Made by a program: the position numbers and the translations under genes. Shown here piece by piece: positions 6,923 to 11,439 of a stretch of DNA of 11,439 nucleotides. The notes beneath the pieces were generated by a model. It worked only from the letters and a program-made list of their open reading frames with translations, searched no databases and was not told the origin of the DNA. The stretch lies in NCBI RefSeq assembly GCF_001509475.1, contig NZ_LLZG01000089.1, positions 1 through 11,439 of the forward strand, read 5' to 3'. Position 1 is the stretch's first letter; every line of letters begins with the position of its first letter. Source of the DNA: Streptomyces regalis (GTDB lineage: Bacteria > Actinomycetota > Actinomycetes > Streptomycetales > Streptomycetaceae).

Positions 6923-7990
6923 ATGACGTCTGCGGCAGGTCCGGATGAGGCCGGCGACAGACGAAACGTTTCTGATGCGGCGGGCGTGGTCGTACTGGGG
7001 GCCTGCGCCGCCTGGTCGCTGATCACGGCTGCCGTGCACGACGGCCGGCCCGAGGGGGTACTGCTCGCGATCCTCGCCGTGGCCGCCGGTTATGCCGCGG
7101 GGCGGATCGGCGGGGCTCTGCTGCCGGTCGCCGCGCCCTGCGCCGGAGCAGTGGCCGGAGTGGGCCTGACGCTGGCCGTACCGCACCTCGCCCCCGGGCC
7201 GCAGATCGTCGCCCCGCTGGGCCACGCCGGGGGCACCGCCGCCGTACTGACCCTCTCCGCCGGCGCCGCGTGCTGCGCCGCCTGGGCTGCCTCGGCACCG
7301 GCGCTGCGACTGGGTCTGCGCGCGCTGGCCGCAGGAATCGCGGTGACGGCCGGCGCCCTCGGCTCGACCACGGGCCTCGTCTCCTGTACAGCCGTCGTGC
7401 TGTGCTCGATCGCCGCCGGCCACATCCGCCATCGCGGCGTGGCCATCGCGGGACTGGCCCTGACCGCGACCTCCGTCACCGGCCTGACCTGGGCGGTTGC
7501 CGGGAACGCCGTGCCTGGCGGGCTCGTCGGCCGGCTCGAGGGTCGGCTCACGCAGCACCGGATCCAGCTGTGGCAGGACGCCCTGCACCTGGCGGGTCAG
7601 GACCTCGGCCTGGGCGTGGGACCGGGACGCTTCGGGGAGCTCAGTACGACGGCGACCGGGACCCCGCTGTCCGACGGCAAGCCGCACTCGGCACCCCTGC
7701 AACAGGTGGCGGAGCAGGGAGTGGTCGGCGTGATCCTGCTGGCGGCGGCCTTCTGCTGGATGCTGTTCGCGCTGTGGCGCACCGCGCGCCCCACCCCGGT
7801 CGCGCTCACCGCGGGCGCGGCCCTGACGGCGCTGGCGGCCATTGCGGCGGTCGGCAACGCGCTCAGCTTCACCGCGGTGTCGGTGGGCGCGGGCCTGCTG
7901 GCGGGGTTGGCCACGGCACGTCCGATCGGCCACGGATCGCCGGTGCGCGAGGGCGACGTACGCGCGCGTGGGGATCGGTTGACTCCATGA
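6923..7990 (+). CDS. O-antigen ligase/polymerase-like (Wzy_C) membrane protein
   Basis: This is a 355-residue, Ala/Gly/Leu-rich polytopic membrane protein with roughly eight to ten hydrophobic segments. The best landmark is the extracytoplasmic loop of the Wzy_C/WaaL family. An Arg-rich RLEGRLTQHRIQLWQDAL stretch (Arg213 before the Trp) is followed by GLGVGPGRFGEL, then His255 in KPHSAPLQQVAEQG and a further membrane helix. In this family such Arg and His residues act in transfer of a lipid-linked glycan. The protein is short for the family and no glycan gene cluster surrounds it, so the substrate is unknown. The start is uncertain: ATG 6923 is chosen, with GTG 6908 in frame as an alternative. 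A longer frame open back to 6659 adds a low-complexity Arg/Pro region that is unlikely to be translated. It converges on the PH-like gene across 78 bases. Confidence 0.78.
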   Translation: MTSAAGPDEAGDRRNVSDAAGVVVLGACAAWSLITAAVHDGRPEGVLLAILAVAAGYAAGRIGGALLPVAAPCAGAVAGVGLTLAVPHLAPGPQIVAPLGHAGGTAAVLTLSAGAACCAAWAASAPALRLGLRALAAGIAVTAGALGSTTGLVSCTAVVLCSIAAGHIRHRGVAIAGLALTATSVTGLTWAVAGNAVPGGLVGRLEGRLTQHRIQLWQDALHLAGQDLGLGVGPGRFGELSTTATGTPLSDGKPHSAPLQQVAEQGVVGVILLAAAFCWMLFALWRTARPTPVALTAGAALTALAAIAAVGNALSFTAVSVGAGLLAGLATARPIGHGSPVREGDVRARGDRLTP

Positions 7991-8068
7991 CCCGGCGTGC
8001 GGCGCAGGGGCCGGCCCACACACATGGTTCCGAAGCCCCACCCGCGCGGTGACGATCGGGCCCTTGAT

Positions 8069-8611
8069 TCAGTGCGCTGTGCCGGGTGCCCGTGTCCGCA
8101 GGCGGTCCCTGATGACTCGTACGGCCGCCTCGGCGTCGTCCACGGTGACCGTGAACGTATGGCCGTCCCACAACCGCAGCACCAAGCCCTCGCCACGCCG
8201 TACGACGACGGCGGTGCCCTTCTCGGGCCGCCACCGGTAGCCCCAGCCACCCCAGTGACGCGGAGTGACGTGCGCGACGAAGTCGGCGCCCGCGACCTCG
8301 GACAGCAGAATGCGGCGGCGCGGCACACCGATGTGGCCGCAGCGCACCTCGAGGCACTCCTGGTCGACCTTCAGGGCGACATGCACGAACGCCAGGGTGC
8401 CGAAGAGGACCAGCAGCCCGGCCGCGATGCAGCCGACGACGGCCATGACGAGCGGGGCGACGCCATCCGTCCACGGCGAATCGACGGCCAGCTCGATCCC
8501 GAGCGCCATACAGGCGGCGCCGACGAGCGCCAGCAACCACTGGACCCGGTTGGTCGCCCGCCCGGTCCAGACATCGGGGTGTGGATTCGCGCTGTGGGGG
8601 TGGTCCCTCAT
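8069..8611 (-). CDS. two-helix membrane protein with PH-like C-terminal domain
   Basis: This is a 180-residue protein. Two hydrophobic segments lie at about residues 23-43 and 51-80. A soluble part of about 100 residues follows, with alternating strands and a final helix (DDAEAAVRVIRDRLRT, 158-173). This layout resembles bacterial PH-like domain membrane proteins common in actinobacteria. The short Trp/Gly-rich turn RHWGGWGYRW (118-127) before GTAVVVRRGEGLVLRL is characteristic of that group. No enzymatic motif is seen and the function is unknown. I chose ATG 8611 because the residues before it are not family-like and TAACCT lies seven bases upstream. An ATG at 8788 would place 59 Arg-rich residues in front and run into the racemase-like gene. 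The start codon sits inside an inverted repeat. Confidence 0.75.
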   Translation of the reverse strand: MRDHPHSANPHPDVWTGRATNRVQWLLALVGAACMALGIELAVDSPWTDGVAPLVMAVVGCIAAGLLVLFGTLAFVHVALKVDQECLEVRCGHIGVPRRRILLSEVAGADFVAHVTPRHWGGWGYRWRPEKGTAVVVRRGEGLVLRLWDGHTFTVTVDDAEAAVRVIRDRLRTRAPGTAH

Positions 8612-8621
8612 GTTTATGAGG
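8606..8621. repeat. inverted repeat around the start codon of the PH-like gene
   Basis: CCTCAT (8606-8611) and ATGAGG (8616-8621) are perfect inverted arms around the loop GTTT. On the - strand the second arm contains the ATG start, and the first overlaps the -10-like TAACCT. It could be an operator for a dimeric repressor or a small 5' hairpin. Confidence 0.5.
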
Positions 8622-8624
8622 TTA
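8619..8624 (-). promoter_or_regulatory. candidate -10 element of the PH-like gene (leaderless layout)
   Basis: On the - strand TAACCT is followed by CATAAAC and then ATG at 8611. No Shine-Dalgarno sequence is visible in this unusually AT-rich leader, which supports a leaderless transcript. No -35 hexamer is recognisable. Confidence 0.45.
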
Positions 8625-8684
8625 CTCAGGTTTCGCTGCGCTGGTACCGCGCTGCGGAGGGTGACTGCGCCGACCGGGCCGCGG

Positions 8685-8703
8685 ACGGACCGACGTCGTC
8701 CGT
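8685..8703. terminator. possible terminator after the racemase-like gene
   Basis: ACGGAC (8685-8690) pairs with GTCCGT (8698-8703) around a 7-base loop, 14 bases beyond the racemase-like stop. On the + strand it is followed by a run of T, so it looks best in that direction, where no gene needs it. On the - strand it has no U tract. Confidence 0.35.
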
Positions 8704-8717
8704 TTTGTGACGCTCGG

Positions 8718-9503
8718 TTACCGTGCGGGGCTGATCTCCTGCAGGAGACGGCCTTCCTCGTAGGCCAGAGCGGGCACGGGCAGCGCACCCTCGCGGCCGC
8801 TCAGCAGCACCGTCAGGGTGCCGTTCGCCTCGACACCTGGGGTCGGCTGCTCGCCGAGTCGGCGCAGCGCCTGGGCGGCGACCGCGCCGGCGGAGCCGTG
8901 CAGGACGAGCGGTGGGAAGCCGGGGCGCTGGACGGCGGCGCGGATGCGCTCGGCGACGAGCTCGTAGTGCGTGCATCCCAGGACGACGGTCGTCACGTCC
9001 TTGGGGGTCAGTGCGGCGGCCGCGGCGACGGCTGCTTCGATCGCCGTCTCGTCCGCGTGCTCGACCGCCTCGGCCAGCCCGAAGCACGGCACCTCGGTGA
9101 CGGCCACGCCGTCGGCGAAGTCCTCGATGAGGCCGCGCTGGTAGGGACTGCCGGTGGTGGCGGGCGTGGCCCAGATCGCGAAGGGGCCGCCACCGGCCGC
9201 GGCCGGCTTGATCGCCGGGACCGTGCCGATGACCGGTATGCCCGGTTCGAGGCGGGCGCGCAGGGTGGGCAGGGCGTGCACGGTCGCGGTGTTGCAGCCG
9301 ATGATCAAGGCGTCGGGCCGGTGCGCGGCGGCGGCGTCCGCGACGGCCACGGCGCGCTGCGTGAGGTCCTCGGTGGTCCTCGGGCCCCAGGGCATGCCGT
9401 CGGGGTCGAGGGAGAGCACGAGATGCGCGTCGGGTCGCAACCGCCGTACCGCGGCGGTGGCCGCGAGCAAACCGATTCCGGAGTCCATCAGCGCGATCTT
9501 CAC
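8718..9503 (-). CDS. aspartate/glutamate racemase family protein (MurI-like)
   Basis: This is a 261-residue cytoplasmic protein of the cofactor-independent Asp/Glu racemase family, whose two cysteines interconvert L- and D-amino acids. Asp7-Ser8-Gly9 (DSGIG), Cys70 in GCNTAT, and Cys177/His179 in GCTHYE match the catalytic elements of MurI. The usual D(T/S)ARxPYG loop is altered to LDPDGMPWG (32-40), with Trp for Tyr. The protein lacks some typical MurI sequence around it, so it may be a paralogue rather than the housekeeping glutamate racemase. Streptomycetes usually encode a canonical murI elsewhere, which cannot be checked here. It starts at GTG 9503, six bases after TATCGT and without a Shine-Dalgarno sequence, and ends with TAA, uncommon at this GC content. 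It diverges from the glycosyltransferase across 57 bases. Confidence 0.85.
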   Translation of the reverse strand: MKIALMDSGIGLLAATAAVRRLRPDAHLVLSLDPDGMPWGPRTTEDLTQRAVAVADAAAAHRPDALIIGCNTATVHALPTLRARLEPGIPVIGTVPAIKPAAAGGGPFAIWATPATTGSPYQRGLIEDFADGVAVTEVPCFGLAEAVEHADETAIEAAVAAAAALTPKDVTTVVLGCTHYELVAERIRAAVQRPGFPPLVLHGSAGAVAAQALRRLGEQPTPGVEANGTLTVLLSGREGALPVPALAYEEGRLLQEISPAR

Positions 9504-9509
9504 CCGGCC

Positions 9510-9515
9510 ACGATA
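9510..9515 (-). promoter_or_regulatory. candidate -10 element of the racemase-like gene (leaderless layout)
   Basis: On the - strand TATCGT is followed by GGCCGG and then GTG at 9503. There is no purine-rich ribosome binding site at a workable distance. No -35 hexamer is recognisable; its expected position falls in the inverted repeat at 9522-9538. Confidence 0.45.
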
Positions 9516-9521
9516 GACGAT

Positions 9522-9538
9522 GGGGCCTTGCGGGCCCC
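9522..9538. repeat. inverted repeat in the divergent racemase/glycosyltransferase promoter
   Basis: GGGGCC (9522-9527) and GGCCCC (9533-9538) flank a 5-base spacer near the middle of the 57-base gap between the two divergent start codons. It covers the expected -35 positions of both genes, so it could be a shared operator. Such arms also arise by chance in DNA this rich in GC. Confidence 0.35.
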
Positions 9539-9560
9539 TCCGGTGGGGCAGACTGCGCGC

Positions 9561-10736
9561 GTGAGCGCCATCGCGTGGACTGCCGCCGGATCACTCGCCG
9601 CCTGGCTGTGGCTGCTGCTCTGCCAGGGCTTCTTCTGGCGTACGGACGTCAGACTTCCGCAGCGGGCGGAACCGGACGAGTGGCCGTCGGTCTGCGTCGT
9701 CGTACCGGCGCGCGACGAGGCGGCGGTACTTCCCGCGAGCCTGCCGTCGCTGCTCGCCCAGGACTACCCGGGGCGTGCGGAGATCTTCCTGATCGACGAC
9801 GGCAGTTCGGACGGCACCGGGGAGCTGGCGCGCGAGCTCGCGCGGCGGCACGGCGGACTGCCGCTGACCGTGGACTCCCCCGGCGAGCCGCCCGCGGGCT
9901 GGACCGGCAAGCTGTGGGCGGTGCGGCACGGCATCGGCCTGGCACGCGCGCGTGATCCCGAGTACCTGCTGCTGACGGACGCCGACATCGCGCATGCCCC
10001 CGACAGTCTGCGGGAGCTGGTCGCGGCGGCGCGCACCGGGGGCTTCGACGTCGTCTCTCAGATGGCCCGGTTGCGGGTGGAGAGCCTGTGGGAGCGGCTG
10101 GTCGTGCCGGCCTTCGTGTACTTCTTCGCGCAGCTGTATCCGTTCCGCCGGATCGGTGAGAAGGGGGCTCGGACCGCGGCCGCGGCAGGCGGCTGTGTCC
10201 TGCTGCGCGCCGACGCCGCCGAGCGGGCGCGGATTCCGGACGCCATCCGGCACGCCGTCATCGACGACGTGGCGCTCGCGCGGGCCGTCAAGGGCGGTGG
10301 TGGCCACATCTGGCTGGGGCTGGCCGAGCGGGTGGACAGCGTGCGCCCCTATCCGCGACTGAGCGACCTGTGGCGGATGGTCTCGCGCAGCGCGTACGCC
10401 CAGTTGCGGCACAACCCGCTGGTGCTGGCCGGGACGGTTGCCGGGCTCGCGCTGGTGTATCTGGTGCCGCCCGTGGCCCTCGTCGCGGGTCTGGCGGGCG
10501 GGGATACGGCGTCGGCGGTCGTCGGCGGTGTCGCGTGGCTGGTGATGGCCGGTACGTACGTGCCGATGCTCCGCTACTACCGCCAGCCGCTGTGGCTCGC
10601 TCCCCTGCTGCCGTTCACTGCGTTCCTCTACCTCCTCATGACGGTCGATTCCGCGGTGCAGCACTACCGGGGGCGCGGCGCGGCCTGGAAGGGCCGCACC
10701 TACACCCGTCCGGACGCGGTGCCCGACGAGGGCTGA
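9561..10736 (+). CDS. hpnB: HpnB-type family 2 glycosyltransferase
   Basis: This is a 391-residue membrane-bound GT-A glycosyltransferase resembling hopene-associated HpnB. An N-terminal signal-anchor helix (about 8-25) ends in FFWRTDVRLP. Next come the nucleotide-sugar fold VCVVVPARDEA (44-54) and IDDGSSDGT (78-86). PPAGWTGKLWAV (110-121) is very characteristic of HpnB. The metal site is Asp140-Ala-Asp142 in LLTDADI, and VIDDVALA (233-240) holds the likely catalytic acidic pair. Three hydrophobic segments close the protein. Length is normal. The donor and acceptor are unknown; HpnB genes usually accompany hopanoid genes, and none are visible here. GTG 9561 is the first plausible start. CAGACT six bases before it is a weak -10 match. 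Its TGA stop abuts the stop of the convergent TerA-like gene with no base between. Confidence 0.88.
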   Translation: MSAIAWTAAGSLAAWLWLLLCQGFFWRTDVRLPQRAEPDEWPSVCVVVPARDEAAVLPASLPSLLAQDYPGRAEIFLIDDGSSDGTGELARELARRHGGLPLTVDSPGEPPAGWTGKLWAVRHGIGLARARDPEYLLLTDADIAHAPDSLRELVAAARTGGFDVVSQMARLRVESLWERLVVPAFVYFFAQLYPFRRIGEKGARTAAAAGGCVLLRADAAERARIPDAIRHAVIDDVALARAVKGGGGHIWLGLAERVDSVRPYPRLSDLWRMVSRSAYAQLRHNPLVLAGTVAGLALVYLVPPVALVAGLAGGDTASAVVGGVAWLVMAGTYVPMLRYYRQPLWLAPLLPFTAFLYLLMTVDSAVQHYRGRGAAWKGRTYTRPDAVPDEG

Positions 10737-11439
10737 CTACTTGCGGCCTGGCGTCCAGTTCATGCCCCACCCGTAGGCGTAGTCGACGGTGCGCTGCGGG
10801 CTCACCCCGCGCTCGGGCACCAGGTAGCGGGCCTCGCGCTGGACGACGAGATCGCTGCCGGTGTTGGTGATCAGGGCGAGCGCGCACACCGTGGAGGGGA
10901 CCGTGCACTCGTCGAGCGAGAAGTCGACCGGGGCGCCGTGCTGCGGCGTGAGGGTGACCGTGGCGTGCAGGTCGGCGAAGGAACGCGCACCCTCGTAGAT
11001 GGTCACGAAGATCAGGATGCGCCGGAAGTCCCGCTGGTGGTCGAGGTTGATGGTGAGGTTCTCGCCACTGGACACGGCGCCGGTGCGGTCGTCGCCGTCG
11101 AGGTGCATGTACGGGGGCTGGTGCAGGGCGCCGAAGGCGTTGCCGAGGGACTGGATGACGCCCTTGCTGCCGTCGGTGAGCTCGTACAGGGCGCACAGGT
11201 CGAGGTCGAGGTCGTTGTGCATGGCGACCGGGCGGCCCAGCTTGCTCGCCCAGCCCGAGAACTGCTTGCGCATCTGCCAGTTGAGGTTCACGCGCATCGC
11301 GCCCGAGGTGCCGCCCTGTTTGGTCAGCGAGACGGAGGGGGCCGCCTTGGTCAGCGTCACCTTGCTGAGCCTGACCGGCGGCGCCTGGGGCACGGGCGGG
11401 GGGACCGGCGGCATGGCGGGCGGCGCCATGGTCACCGGC
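10737..11439 (-). CDS. TerA-like tellurium-resistance/stress protein, probably truncated at the window edge
   Basis: The visible 234 codons encode a TerA/TerD-family domain, cytoplasmic Ca2+-binding stress proteins found in tellurite-resistance operons. A Pro-rich stretch (MAPPAMPPVPPPVPQAPP) leads into RLSKVTLTKAAPSVSLTKQG and MRVNLNW. The acidic block HNDLDLDLCALYEL follows, then GVIQSLGNAFG, PPYMHLDGDDRTG and SGENLTINL, which are typical of TerA. A GTG at 11435 and an ATG at 11429 are in frame. The codon before the GTG also encodes Pro, so the frame probably continues beyond the edge and the Pro-rich stretch is more likely an interdomain linker. An N-terminal TerD-like domain may therefore lie outside the window. 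No partner ter genes are visible. It ends in TAG, directly against the hpnB stop. The exact start is undetermined. Confidence 0.82.
   Translation of the reverse strand, partial: PVTMAPPAMPPVPPPVPQAPPVRLSKVTLTKAAPSVSLTKQGGTSGAMRVNLNWQMRKQFSGWASKLGRPVAMHNDLDLDLCALYELTDGSKGVIQSLGNAFGALHQPPYMHLDGDDRTGAVSSGENLTINLDHQRDFRRILIFVTIYEGARSFADLHATVTLTPQHGAPVDFSLDECTVPSTVCALALITNTGSDLVVQREARYLVPERGVSPQRTVDYAYGWGMNWTPGRK

Noticed and set aside
8008..8017. GGGCCGGCCC palindrome in the 78-base gap between convergent genes
   Set aside because: It has no loop to form a terminator and is expected by chance at this GC content. No better hairpin was found in the gap.
8265..9560. Upstream continuation of the hpnB frame, opposite the PH-like and racemase-like genes
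   Set aside because: Only the part after GTG 9561 has glycosyltransferase motifs. The rest is antisense to conserved genes.
1..11439. Defence island, phage, integrative element or biosynthetic gene cluster
   Set aside because: No nuclease, integrase, transposase, polyketide or peptide synthetase, att-like direct repeats or composition shift are visible. The genes are ordinary chromosomal families.

Overview
The window is very GC-rich, has strong third-position GC bias and carries gene families typical of Streptomyces, so it most likely comes from a Streptomyces (or close actinomycete) chromosome. No tRNA, rRNA, transposase, integrase, CRISPR array or large repeat is visible. It reads as ordinary chromosomal DNA holding nine protein genes.

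Left part (about 1-4400): a 3-hydroxybutyrate-type catabolic module. A metabolite:H+ symporter of the MFS (+ strand, 97-1482) converges on a GAF/PucR-type regulator (- strand, 1543-3504). A strong shared hairpin terminator lies between them. Directly upstream of the regulator on the - strand is a 3-hydroxybutyrate dehydrogenase of the SDR family (3563-4372). The likely role, inferred from context, is uptake and oxidation of a small hydroxy acid under control of the PucR-type regulator.

Middle (4427-6585, - strand): a NUDIX hydrolase and apolipoprotein N-acyltransferase (lnt), separated by a hairpin terminator. A non-coding stretch of about 337 bases (6586-6922) then leads to a small O-antigen-ligase-like membrane protein on the + strand (6923-7990). 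It converges on a two-helix membrane protein with a PH-like C-terminal domain (8069-8611, - strand).

Right part: a glutamate-racemase-like protein (8718-9503, - strand) is divergent from an HpnB-type glycosyltransferase (9561-10736, + strand) across only 57 bases. The glycosyltransferase stop codon directly abuts the stop codon of a convergent TerA-like tellurium-resistance/stress protein, which probably runs off the right edge (10737-11439, - strand). Much of this half concerns the cell envelope: lipoprotein acylation, a polymerase/ligase-like membrane protein, a racemase-like enzyme and a polyprenyl- or hopanoid-linked glycosyltransferase. They are not arranged as one operon.

A recurring architectural signal is a TANNNT -10-like hexamer exactly 6 or 7 bases before the start codon of five - strand genes (SDR, NUDIX, lnt, PH-like, racemase-like), with a weaker version before hpnB. 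This is the layout expected for leaderless mRNAs. I found no convincing new multi-gene system. The most checkable oddities are that start-site pattern, a Met at the usual catalytic-tetrad Asn of the dehydrogenase, an inverted repeat built around one start codon, and the abutting convergent genes.
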